Of a stretch of 20,136 bases of DNA, positions 1 to 6,667 are shown one piece after another (the stretch's first letter is position 1; each line of letters starts with the position of its first letter). The notes beneath the pieces are model-generated. The model had not been told where the DNA came from, ran no database searches, and saw only the letters and a list, made by a program, of their open reading frames with translations. Position numbers and translations under genes: made by a program. The stretch is from Chloroflexota bacterium (GTDB lineage: Bacteria; Chloroflexota; FW602-bin22; JAMCYS01): positions 1 to 20,136 of the forward strand of contig JAJZQK010000007.1 in the NCBI GenBank assembly GCA_021847625.1, read 5' to 3'.

Positions 1-35
1 CTGCAGGCGGACAGACTGCGCTCTTTCTCGTTCAC
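1..35 (-). CDS. Start of a gene running off the left edge (partial, product unknown)
   Basis: A GTG codon (complement of 33-35) opens a frame reading M-N-E-K-E-R-S-L-S-A-C before the window ends. It is preceded by a purine-rich ribosome binding site (GGGGGAGG, complement of 47-54) at 11 bases. A sigma70-like promoter on the same strand lies about 60 bases further upstream. Only about 11 residues are visible, so no product can be named. The call rests entirely on the promoter, RBS and start codon being in the right order and spacing. Confidence 0.4.
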   Translation of the reverse strand, partial: MNEKERSLSAC

Positions 36-94
36 CTTCGTGCAAACCTCCCCCTGAGTCGTCGCCGGGCCCGGCAGGCCGCGGCGCCATACCC

Positions 95-123
95 ATAATA
101 TACCCTAAGCGACGGCCTGCCAA
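95..123 (-). promoter_or_regulatory. Sigma70-like promoter for the gene leaving the left edge
   Basis: On the minus strand a -35 hexamer TTGGCA (complement of 118-123) is separated by 17 bases from a -10 hexamer TATTAT (complement of 95-100). It points toward the GTG start at 35. The AT-rich -10 stands out from GC-rich surroundings. No experimental start site is known. Confidence 0.5.
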
Positions 124-155
124 GCGGCTATGATGGGGACCAGACGCTGGTGACC

Positions 156-185
156 TTGGCAGCCTAGGTGACTGAGTGCTATGAT
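156..185 (+). promoter_or_regulatory. Possible promoter for the DUF998-like gene
   Basis: TTGGCA (156-161) and TATGAT (180-185) are separated by 18 bases and point toward the membrane protein gene. The leader to the chosen ATG at 439 would be about 250 bases, which is long, so another start or another promoter remains possible. Confidence 0.35.
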
Positions 186-438
186 TGCTGGGTAGGAGCA
201 AGTGAGTGCTGGCCGCCTAGGTGCTTCAGATAGCGCTGGAAATCCTACCTTGCTCTTGTATACTTGTATCTATCGGGCACTTGGTGTCTGGGAGATGGGT
301 GGGGGCTACCTCGGAGGCAAGGATGGATATCTGGGTCGTGCCTGGCGCCGCCGCCGTCGTCTACTTAGCGTCTTCCATGCGGATCGGCTAGATCGTCCCG
401 GCGCCCTTGTTATCGGAAAGGAGGTTCGAGCTTCCGCC

Positions 439-1068
439 ATGCGTGCAGGTCTCAATGCGGCGGATACCTTCCGCGTCGTGGCGGGTCTGCTCCTCTTCCT
501 GGCAGGGTCGGCCATCCTGATGGGCATCATCACCGCCGAGGTGTTCTATCCCCCGGGCTACAGCACGGCCCAGAACGAGATTAGCGACCTGGGCGCCACC
601 AGGCCGCCGAACTCGGTCATCTACCAGCCATCCGCTACCATCTTCAACGCGACCATGATGGTGACGGGCGCCATGATCCTCGTGTCGACCTTCTTCTTCC
701 AGCGTTCGGTCGGCAGGTGGATTGTCACCATCCCGCTGGCCCTCCTCGGCGTCAGCGTGCTGGGAGTAGGCATCTTCCCGGGGAACAACGCGGTTATACA
801 CCCCATATTTGCCCTAACGGCTTTCCTGTTTGGCGGCCTCGCCGCGGTCGCCTCGGCATTCGTGGTAACCTCCCCGGCGCGCTACGCCTTCGGCGTCTTC
901 GGCGCGATCATCCTGCTCGCTCTCACCGCCGTCGATTCGCTCATCCCCGTGCTTGGCGATGGCGGCACCGAGCGCTGGATTGCCTATCCGGTCGTGCTGT
1001 GGTTGGTAGGCTTTGGCGGCTACCTGCTCGGCATGCCCCACAGCCCCACGCCAGCCTACCGCCCATAG
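439..1068 (+). CDS. DUF998-like multi-pass membrane protein
   Basis: A predicted integral membrane protein of 209 residues. Hydrophobic segments lie near residues 12-32, 72-90, 97-115, 122-145, 151-170 and 180-200, giving about six spans. The short motif N-E-I-S-D-L-G between spans 1 and 2 and the overall layout match the DUF998 family, whose biochemical role is unknown. The open frame extends upstream to a GTG at 202, but that stretch is low-complexity, arginine-rich and unlike the family. I prefer the ATG at 439, which follows AAAGGAGG (417-424), although the 14-base spacing is longer than usual. It appears to be a single-gene unit. A perfect GCCCATA/TATGGGC inverted repeat (1061-1075) straddles the stop codon but has no T-tract. 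Family assignment is fairly safe; function is not assigned. Confidence 0.75.
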   Translation: MRAGLNAADTFRVVAGLLLFLAGSAILMGIITAEVFYPPGYSTAQNEISDLGATRPPNSVIYQPSATIFNATMMVTGAMILVSTFFFQRSVGRWIVTIPLALLGVSVLGVGIFPGNNAVIHPIFALTAFLFGGLAAVASAFVVTSPARYAFGVFGAIILLALTAVDSLIPVLGDGGTERWIAYPVVLWLVGFGGYLLGMPHSPTPAYRP

Positions 1069-1146
1069 TATGGGCAGCGCCTTGCGCAAAGTCAACGGCC
1101 GCTGGGTCCCTGAGCGGACAGGTGTGTGGTCCGGGAGGGCCGCCCG

Positions 1147-1193
1147 CCGCTGAAGCAGCGGGCTAAGGCAACGAAGCCCCCTGGAAGGGGGCT
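1147..1193. repeat. Two consecutive intergenic hairpins
   Basis: CCGCTG/CAGCGG with a 3-base loop (1147-1161) is followed by AGCCCCC/GGGGGCT with a 5-base loop (1175-1193). There is no T-run, so this is not a typical intrinsic terminator. It sits just downstream of the tail of the decayed dehydrogenase on the minus strand and downstream of the DUF998-like gene on the plus strand, so it could still serve as a structured boundary or be a dispersed repeat. Confidence 0.5.
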
Positions 1194-1213
1194 CAAGAAC
1201 GAGGCGAGCCTAG

Positions 1214-1480
1214 CTATCCCTGAGAGCGCACGTGCTCTTCGTAGTAGCGTCCCCAGTTGGGCTGGCGGCCGTCGACGTCCTTGAAGCCGTACTCCTTCGC
1301 CAGCTGCCAGCTGCTCAGCACCTGGCCCGAGCGCCCCCCTACGCGCGGGTCGGCGGCGAGCGCCGACACGGCCCGCCCGACGTAGAACGGCGTTTCCGAG
1401 GCGATGAAGTGGGGATCGATCTTCGCCGCCTCCTGCCAGAGGCGCTTGCCAGTCTTGGGCACCAGAATCGATACAATCAC
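1214..1480 (-). pseudogene. C-terminal stump of a short-chain dehydrogenase/reductase
   Basis: The frame encodes 88 residues. From about residue 14 onward they look like the C-terminal third of an SDR-type oxidoreductase: D-P-H-F-I-A-S-E-T-P, then Y-V-G-R-A-V-S-A-L-A-A-D-P, then L-S-S-W-x-L-A-x-E-Y-G-F-x-D-V-D-G and W-G-R-Y-Y. The Rossmann fold, the TGxxxGIG nucleotide motif and the YxxxK catalytic pair are all absent. The first dozen residues do not resemble the family, so the break lies near 1440-1450. Upstream sequence on the same strand holds no continuation in any frame that I can recognise. A stump this short cannot bind cofactor or catalyse, so I call it a remnant left by a deletion or insertion. 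Confidence 0.75.
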
Positions 1481-1683
1481 AGCCTCTCAGGCGGACTGGG
1501 AACAGAGGACCTCTCGCCTGAGCGATCGTCTGCCTAAGGCGAGGATCAACCCCTGGGCCACAGGGATTACGGCATCTCCGTAGTGGCCATGTTCTCCCCT
1601 TGCAGACAACGGGCGGCGCAGAAGGCAACACGGACACTCTCCGCGCCCTCTGTGCTCTCCGCGGTGAACCGGGCTCCGGCCTG

Positions 1684-1704
1684 ACTCATCACTCATCACT
1701 CATT
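1684..1704. repeat. Three tandem heptamers (ACTCATC)
   Basis: ACTCATC occurs twice and ACTCATT once in direct succession at 1684-1704, just upstream of the MacA-like gene promoter. It may be a slippage product or tandem recognition sites. The rest of 1481-1751 contains no coding sequence I can support. Confidence 0.6.
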
Positions 1705-1751
1705 ACCCGTGGACCGTGCGGTTGGCCTTCCCCCAAAAGCGGCGGTTCCTC

Positions 1752-1780
1752 TTGACAGCGATGGTTCGCACGGGTAGGAT
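1752..1780 (+). promoter_or_regulatory. Strong sigma70-like promoter of the MacAB-type operon
   Basis: A consensus -35 TTGACA (1752-1757) is followed after 17 bases by TAGGAT (1775-1780). The expected start site falls near 1787, leaving a leader of roughly 120 bases before the ATG at 1906. This is one of the best promoters in the window and directly precedes the adaptor/ABC/MarR gene cluster. Confidence 0.7.
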
Positions 1781-1781
1781 T

Positions 1782-1817
1782 AACCGTACGGCTAGAAATA
1801 TTTGGGACTCTAAATAT
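1782..1817. promoter_or_regulatory. Candidate operator palindromes at the operon start site
   Basis: CCGTACGG (1784-1791) is a perfect 8-base palindrome immediately after the -10 box, within AACCGTACGG (1782-1791). A related ACCGTGCGGTT lies at 1713-1723, upstream of the -35. Further down, ATATTT (1798-1803) and AAATAT (1812-1817) form an inverted repeat with 8 bases between the arms. MarR proteins bind palindromes at such positions. The link to the MarR gene of this cluster is inference. Confidence 0.35.
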
Positions 1818-1905
1818 CCCTGCGACACGCACATTAAAGGGCTAACCCGGCGGCTGGGTTGGGCAGGGACTGGGCTCGGCAGCAAGTAAAGCAACAGGTG
1901 CAGTA

Positions 1906-3516
1906 ATGGGAACAACTACGATTCCTCGTCGGCGTGGCCTTTCTCGCCGGTGGCTCGTCATCTTGATCGTGCTGGTCGCTTTGGCGGCTGTGGCGGTCTA
2001 TGTCGTTACTGGTGCTCAGAGTGCCGAAACCCCGGCCCCGGCCACCGTGCCGGTGACCAAGGGCACCCTTGTCGCCACGGTGGCGGGCAGCGGTAGCGTC
2101 AGCGCCGAACAGTCGCTCGGCCTCGCCTTCCAGACGGCCGGCACGGTCACCGAGGTGCTGGTCAAAGAGGGCGATACGGTCCAATCCGGCCAGGTGCTGG
2201 CCAAGCTCGACGACCGCAACCTGCAATTGCAGGTTGCCAGCGCCCAGAGCGGCCTGGACAGCGCCAAGGCGCGCCTCACCCAGGCCCAGCAGGGCAACGC
2301 CAAGCCCCCGGACCTCGCGGCCGCCCGCGCCGCCGTGGCCTCGGCCCAGGCCAGCTACGATAAGGTGGCGAACGGGCCGGCGTCCGCCGACGTTGCCGCC
2401 GCCCAGGCCGCCGTCGGCAGCGCCCAAGCCGCCCAAGCCGCCTACGACGCCGCCGTCGCCGCCGCCAATACGATGGGTTCCCAGCTGCTGGCGGCCCAGG
2501 CCGCCCTGGCGAAGGCCGAGGCGGCGGTGCAGAAAGCCCAGGGCGACTACGACCGGGTGGCCTACATGCCCAACATCGGCTCGCGGCCGGAGGCGCTGGC
2601 CCTGCAGAGCGCCACCATCGACTACGAGCAGGCCAAGGCCAACTATGAGGCGCTCCAGAGCACCGCTTCCGTCGACGCCAAGTCCAGGGTCGATTCGGCC
2701 GCGGCGCAGCTGGCGCAGGCCCAGGCCAACCTGGCCAAGTTGACGCCTAAGGCCGAGGACATAGCGGCGGCGAAGGCCGTCCTCGACCAGGCCCAGGCCA
2801 ACCTTGCCAAGCTCACGGCGGCGGGCACCGCCACCGATCTGCAGATTCAGCAGGCGGCCGTCTCCCAGGCGGAGCAGTCGCTCAAGCAGGCCCAGCTGGC
2901 GCTGGACAACGCCACCCTGAAGGCCCCCTTTGCCAGCGTCGTGACGCAGGTGAACATATCGGCCGGGAGCCTGGCGAGCGGGGCCAGCCCTGCCTTCTAC
3001 TTGATCAACCGCAACCCCTTGCACGTCGACCTGCGGCTGAGCGAGAACGACGTGGCCAAGGTACAGCTGGGCCAGCCGGTGAGCATAACCGTGCCTTCCC
3101 TGAACAACTGGGGGACGGACGGCAAAGTGACCTACGTGGCGCCGGCCGCGGAGAACGTCAGCGGCGTGGTGACCTACGTCGTGCGCGTGTCCTTCCCGGA
3201 CAGCGAGCCGCAGGTGAAGGTGGGCATGACCTCCGACCTGTCGATCGAGGTAGCCCGCAAGGAGAACGTCCTTATGGTGCCCAGCACGGCCCTTCTCCCC
3301 AAGGGCACAGGACGGGTGGTGCAGGTGCTCGACGACAGCGCGGGGTCCGGCCAGAACGGACGCCCGGGGGTGCGGGAGGTGGGGGTGCAGGTCGGCCTCA
3401 GCGACGGCACCAACACGGAGATCATCGGCGGTCTCACGGAAGGGCAGCAGGTGGTGGCGCTGCCGGATAGCGGCGTGCGGTCGGGCCTGTCCGGCAGTCT
3501 CTTCGGCGGCCAGTAG
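1906..3516 (+). CDS. MacA/HlyD-type periplasmic adaptor (membrane fusion protein)
   Basis: Membrane-anchored adaptor subunit of an ABC-type efflux system, 536 residues. A basic N-terminus (RRRGLSRR) precedes a single membrane anchor at about residues 15-35. Then come the first half of a biotinyl-lipoyl-like domain (about 45-110, with GTVTEVLVKEGDTV), and a long Ala/Gln/Lys-rich coiled-coil hairpin (about 112-330). The second lipoyl half follows (ATLKAPFASVV), then a beta-barrel and a membrane-proximal domain to the C-terminus. The hairpin is long compared with E. coli MacA and carries an internal repeat (QAQANLAKLT twice, 72 bp apart, at about 2716 and 2788). It is the first gene of the cluster, 21 bases before the ATPase gene. 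The RBS before the ATG is weak. No TolC-like gene is in the window. Family assignment is secure; the exported substrate is unknown. Confidence 0.9.
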   Translation: MGTTTIPRRRGLSRRWLVILIVLVALAAVAVYVVTGAQSAETPAPATVPVTKGTLVATVAGSGSVSAEQSLGLAFQTAGTVTEVLVKEGDTVQSGQVLAKLDDRNLQLQVASAQSGLDSAKARLTQAQQGNAKPPDLAAARAAVASAQASYDKVANGPASADVAAAQAAVGSAQAAQAAYDAAVAAANTMGSQLLAAQAALAKAEAAVQKAQGDYDRVAYMPNIGSRPEALALQSATIDYEQAKANYEALQSTASVDAKSRVDSAAAQLAQAQANLAKLTPKAEDIAAAKAVLDQAQANLAKLTAAGTATDLQIQQAAVSQAEQSLKQAQLALDNATLKAPFASVVTQVNISAGSLASGASPAFYLINRNPLHVDLRLSENDVAKVQLGQPVSITVPSLNNWGTDGKVTYVAPAAENVSGVVTYVVRVSFPDSEPQVKVGMTSDLSIEVARKENVLMVPSTALLPKGTGRVVQVLDDSAGSGQNGRPGVREVGVQVGLSDGTNTEIIGGLTEGQQVVALPDSGVRSGLSGSLFGGQ

Positions 3517-3537
3517 CCGAGGAAGGGGCCAAAACGC

Positions 3538-4266
3538 ATGGCGAAGATGATCTCCGTTAGCGACTTGTGCAAGGTGTACCACCTGGGCGACGTGGAAGTG
3601 CGGGCAGTGTGCGGCGTTTCCTTCGAGGTGGAGGAGGGCGAGTTCGTCGCCATCGTCGGCCACAGCGGCAGCGGCAAGAGCACGCTCATGAACATGCTGG
3701 GCTGCCTGGACACGCCCACCAGCGGCGTCTACCGGCTGGACGGCGTCGAGACCCAGCGTCTGACGGGCGATGACCTGGCCTTGATCCGCAGCACCAAGCT
3801 CGGCTTCGTGTTCCAGCAGTACAACCTGTTGCCCCGGCAGACGGCGCTCCGTAACGTGGAGATGCCGCTGATCTATCGGGGCATATCGGCTGGTAAACGC
3901 CGGGAGCGGGCGGAAACGGCCCTGCGGATGTTGGGTATGGCCGACCGCATGCACCACCGCCCCCGCGAGCTGAGCGGCGGCCAGCAGCAGCGGGTGGCCA
4001 TCGCGCGGGCGCTGGTGGGCAGCCCGGCCGTCATCCTCGCCGACGAGCCGACGGGGGCGCTGGATACGAAGACCAGCGAGGAGATTATGGGCATCCTCCA
4101 GGCGCTGAACCGCGACCAGGGGCTGACGGTCATTCTCGTGACGCACGAGCCGGAGGTGGCCGCCTACGCCGGTCGGGTGCTGACGCTGCGCGACGGCCTC
4201 GTGATTGGCGATGCGCCGATGCGGCGCGCAGGCGCCGGGGAGCGCGCACGGGAGGGGGCACGATGA
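3538..4266 (+). CDS. MacB/LolD-type ABC transporter ATP-binding protein
   Basis: Cytoplasmic ATPase powering the neighbouring permease, 242 residues, typical for the MacB/LolD/FtsE group. Visible motifs are Walker [10 protein letters not shown] (41-49), Q-loop [10 protein letters not shown] (about 90-99), signature LSGGQQQR (145-152), Walker [13 protein letters not shown] (165-176) and the switch histidine in VTHE (about 203). All catalytic residues are intact. GAGGAAGGGG (3519-3528) gives a good ribosome binding site 9 bases before the ATG. Its stop overlaps the permease start (ATGA at 4263-4266), so the two are translationally coupled. In E. coli MacB the ATPase and permease are one polypeptide; here they are separate genes, as is common outside Proteobacteria. 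Confidence 0.95.
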   Translation: MAKMISVSDLCKVYHLGDVEVRAVCGVSFEVEEGEFVAIVGHSGSGKSTLMNMLGCLDTPTSGVYRLDGVETQRLTGDDLALIRSTKLGFVFQQYNLLPRQTALRNVEMPLIYRGISAGKRRERAETALRMLGMADRMHHRPRELSGGQQQRVAIARALVGSPAVILADEPTGALDTKTSEEIMGILQALNRDQGLTVILVTHEPEVAAYAGRVLTLRDGLVIGDAPMRRAGAGERAREGAR

Positions 4267-5597
4267 AGCCAACCATTGCCAATCCCGCGCCGCAAGATTC
4301 CCGCGACTCGGCCGGTTCGGCGGCGGTGCTGGCGCCGCTGGGCGCCGACTCCGTGGGCGGCATGAGCCTGTGGGAAGTGGTGCGGGAGTCTTTCGAGAGC
4401 CTGCTGGCCAACAAGGGTCGTGCCCTGCTGACGATGCTGGGCGTCATCATCGGCGTCGCCTCCGTGGTGTCGCTGATGGCGCTTGGCAGCGGGGCGACCG
4501 CCTCGGTGACGGGCGAGATCGAGAGCATCGGCACCAATCTGATATTCGTCTCGCCCGCCGTGCCCAGAGGGGGCGGGCCGGGGATGACCAGCATGCCCGA
4601 GACGCTGACGGTGGACGATGCGAGGGCGATTAGTGCGCTTGGTTTGCCCCTGAACGGCGTCGCCCCCCAGTTCACCGGCAGCGCTCAGATCGTGGCAGCG
4701 GCGGCCGACAAGTCGGCCCAGGTCATCGGCACGACGCCGGATCACTTTTCCCTCAACGACCTGCGGCCGGCCAGTGGCACGCTCTTCGACGAGGCGCAGG
4801 ACCGCGCCGCTGAGCCCGTCGTCGTGTTGGGGAACAGCCTCGCCAAGGACCTTTTCGGCAGCGGCCAGGCCGTGGGGCAGACCGTGCGGATGAAGAACCA
4901 GGCGGTGCGGGTGGTCGGCGTCCTGATCGAGAAGGGGGGCGGCGGCCTTGGCTCCACCGACCACCAGGCCTTCGTGCCGATTTCCTTTGCCCAGCAGAGG
5001 CTGTTCGGGGCCCGCACGCCGGATGGCAACAGTTACAAGGTAGGAAGCATCCTGCTCTCCGCCAAGAACAGCGCCGACATCCCCGCCATCCAGGATCGTA
5101 TCGCCATCCTCCTGCGCGAGCGCCACCACCTGAAGGCTGACGGCACGGGAGACGACTTCCTGATCGTGAACCAGGAGTCGTTCCTGAGCGTGCTGAACAA
5201 CATCACGTCGCTGCTCACGGCGTTTCTGGCGGCCATCGCCGGCATCTCGCTCGTCGTCGGCGGCATCGGCATCATGAACATCATGCTCGTCAGCGTAACG
5301 GAGCGGACGAAGGAGATCGGTCTGCGCAAGGCCGTCGGCGCCCGCAGCAGGGACATCCTGATGCAGTTTGTGGTGGAGGCGCTGGCGATCAGTCTGCTGG
5401 GGGGCGTGCTGGGCCTGGCGCTGGGGGCGCTGCTGGCGCTGCTGGTCAACCTGAGCGGCATCATCCCGGCTACCGTCAGCCTGGAGTCGGTGCTGCTGGC
5501 GGTCGGCTTCTCGATGGGCGTCGGCTTGTTCTTCGGCATCTACCCGGCGCGGCGGGCATCCCAGCTCAATCCAATAGATGCCCTGCGCTACGAGTAG
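4263..5597 (+). CDS. MacB-like ABC transporter permease (MacB_PCD plus FtsX domains)
   Basis: Integral membrane partner of the ATPase, 444 residues. After a soluble N-terminal extension of about 45 residues come the first span (about 58-80, LLTMLGVIIGVASVVSLMAL) and a large extracytoplasmic MacB_PCD domain (about 80-305). An FtsX domain follows with three spans, near 317-342, 370-398 and 405-428. The FtsX hallmark T-K-E-I-G-L-R-K-A-V-G-A-R follows the second span, and the protein ends P-A-R-R-A-S-Q-L-N-P-I-D-A-L-R-Y-E, the usual family C-terminus. The start ATG overlaps the ATPase stop by 4 bases. It belongs to the mechanotransmitting type VII ABC exporters, which couple ATP hydrolysis to periplasmic movement. 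Possible substrates include macrolides, peptides, lipids or antimicrobial agents; nothing here decides. Confidence 0.92.
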   Translation: MKPTIANPAPQDSRDSAGSAAVLAPLGADSVGGMSLWEVVRESFESLLANKGRALLTMLGVIIGVASVVSLMALGSGATASVTGEIESIGTNLIFVSPAVPRGGGPGMTSMPETLTVDDARAISALGLPLNGVAPQFTGSAQIVAAAADKSAQVIGTTPDHFSLNDLRPASGTLFDEAQDRAAEPVVVLGNSLAKDLFGSGQAVGQTVRMKNQAVRVVGVLIEKGGGGLGSTDHQAFVPISFAQQRLFGARTPDGNSYKVGSILLSAKNSADIPAIQDRIAILLRERHHLKADGTGDDFLIVNQESFLSVLNNITSLLTAFLAAIAGISLVVGGIGIMNIMLVSVTERTKEIGLRKAVGARSRDILMQFVVEALAISLLGGVLGLALGALLALLVNLSGIIPATVSLESVLLAVGFSMGVGLFFGIYPARRASQLNPIDALRYE

Positions 5598-5629
5598 CGC
5601 CAAGAATTGCGGCCGAGGAGGATAGGCGA

Positions 5630-6142
5630 GTGGACGAGGAACGCGACATCCTTATAGAGCGCATTTTGACAATGGACCGGCGCTTCAACCGCAACCTGCA
5701 CCTGGAATGGGGCCGGGAGTGGGCGAACGTCGACCTCACCATGCCGCAGCTCAAGGTCCTCTTCCTGGTCGGCGCCGGCCAGGGTGTCAACATGACCAAC
5801 CTCGCGCGGACTTTGGGCATGACCCTCTCCACCCTCACCGGCGTCGTCGATCGTCTGGCCAGCCAGGGCCTCGTGCGGCGCCAGGACGACGCCCACGACC
5901 GGCGGGTGGTGCTGCTCTATCCCACCGACGAGGGGGCGTTGCTCACAGAGCGCCTGGTGCGGGCGGGGCGAGAGCGCTTCCGCCTCATCCTCGAGCGCCT
6001 CAGCCCCGCCGACCTACGGCGGGTAGCGGACGCGCTCGACACCCTCTGCGAGGTGGCCTTCCGCCTGGCGGACGGCGTCCGCGAGCCCGACGGGGGAAGA
6101 GTCGCCGGCGAGCCATCGGCAACGCCGTCACGGTGTCGCTAG
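5630..6142 (+). CDS. MarR-family transcriptional regulator
   Basis: Winged helix-turn-helix regulator of 170 residues. Helices for dimerisation lie at about 5-30 and 100-145. The DNA-binding domain spans about 38-98, with recognition region MTNLARTLGMTLSTLTGVVDRL and the wing motif D-x-x-D-R-R (87-92) typical of MarR. The start is GTG at 5630 with GAGGAGGA at 5615-5622. It begins 32 bases after the permease stop, so it probably shares the operon transcript. MarR genes adjacent to efflux genes usually repress them and release upon ligand binding. By inference this one controls the promoter at 1752 through the palindromes noted there. The last 25 residues are Pro/Arg/Gly-rich and overlap the next small gene. 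Confidence 0.9.
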   Translation: MDEERDILIERILTMDRRFNRNLHLEWGREWANVDLTMPQLKVLFLVGAGQGVNMTNLARTLGMTLSTLTGVVDRLASQGLVRRQDDAHDRRVVLLYPTDEGALLTERLVRAGRERFRLILERLSPADLRRVADALDTLCEVAFRLADGVREPDGGRVAGEPSATPSRCR

Positions 6143-6348
6143 GTCTGGGAGCGGCGATACTGCTGGGTTTCCTGTTGCTCGTGGTCGCCGAGCAGATCCA
6201 AGACCGTTTGTTCGACGCGGCCTACCGCCGGAACCACCACAAGCGCCTCCCCGCCGCCGACGGTTACTACGAGTGCCAGTACTGCGGCAACCGGCGGGTT
6301 GGCGAGCACGAGCGCACCTGCAGCGTCTGCGGCAGGAAGCTGGACTAG
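6133..6348 (+). CDS. Small membrane-anchored zinc-ribbon protein
   Basis: A 71-residue protein in a different frame from the MarR gene, whose end it overlaps by 10 bases. It has one hydrophobic segment (residues 3-19, LGLGAAILLGFLLLVVA) followed by a short charged linker and a zinc ribbon with two Cys pairs: C-Q-Y-C-G near 48-52 and C-S-V-C-G near 63-67. The Cys knuckles match treble-clef or ribbon folds, consistent with one bound zinc. I chose GTG at 6133 because the frame upstream is only a shadow of the MarR gene; no strong RBS is visible, so translation is probably coupled. No function is assigned. Its position at the end of the efflux unit could mean a membrane-associated partner or an unrelated passenger. 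Confidence 0.6.
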   Translation: MSLGLGAAILLGFLLLVVAEQIQDRLFDAAYRRNHHKRLPAADGYYECQYCGNRRVGEHERTCSVCGRKLD

Positions 6349-6363
6349 GGAGTCAGGCCTGAC

Positions 6364-6463
6364 ACCCCTTGTCATCCCCGCGAAAGCGGGGATCCACTCT
6401 TTCGTATGGCAAGGCACCGGATGGATTCCCGCTTTCGCGGGAATGACCGGAACCTAGCGGCCC
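6364..6463 (+). repeat. 77-bp nested palindromic repeat, copy 1
   Basis: The core is 6371-6447. Two 26-base arms (6371-6396 and 6422-6447) are inverted repeats of each other with two mismatches, and each arm is itself a hairpin (CCCCGC-GAAA-GCGGGG and TCCCGC-TTTC-GCGGGA). Ends read GTCAT and ATGAC. A 25-base spacer separates the arms. Similarity to copy 2 extends a few bases beyond each end (ACCCCT before, CGGAACCTA after). This is the REP/BIME-like architecture that RAYT transposases mobilise in other bacteria; no such gene is in the window. Confidence 0.85.
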
Positions 6464-6620
6464 CAGCCCTGCCTGACAATCGGAGTACGGTTGCGGAACG
6501 ACCGCCGCCCGGGCATGAATGCGCCGGGCTCACATAACAAAGCCCGCCTGAGAGTTTGTGACTTTTTCGATTTGGGGCGCCCGAACCGGCTCGTACAAGG
6601 ACGTATACTAATCCTTGCCC

Positions 6621-6650
6621 GTCCTCCGCGTTCTCTGCGGTTAGACCCGG
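6621..6650. repeat. Short dispersed repeat with CTCCGCG / CTCTGCGGT core
   Basis: CTCCGCG followed by CTCTGCGGT and then AGACCCGG is seen here. Related strings occur at 1635-1671 and, in both orientations, at 14821-14890. The rest of 6464-6667 contains no coding sequence I can support. Confidence 0.4.
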
Positions 6651-6667
6651 TCACCACGTAACCGCGA

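Noticed and set aside
202..438. N-terminal extension of the DUF998-like protein from the GTG at 202
   Set aside because: The extension is Arg/Gly-rich and low in family resemblance. The ATG at 439 begins directly before the first membrane span and has an AAAGGAGG upstream.
1175..1193. Intrinsic terminator
   Set aside because: The stem is strong but no T-run follows on either strand, so I list it only as a hairpin.
1834..4272. Long minus-strand open frame opposite the MacA- and ATPase-like genes
   Set aside because: It is antisense to two clear genes with intact domains. Its translation is rich in His, Arg, Gly and Leu with no recognisable domain, as expected from the complement of GC-rich coding DNA.
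6139..6417. Minus-strand frame beginning with H-T-K-E-W-I-P-A-F-A-G-M-T
   Set aside because: This peptide is the translation of the palindromic repeat itself, a common annotation artefact. The remainder is antisense to the zinc-ribbon gene.
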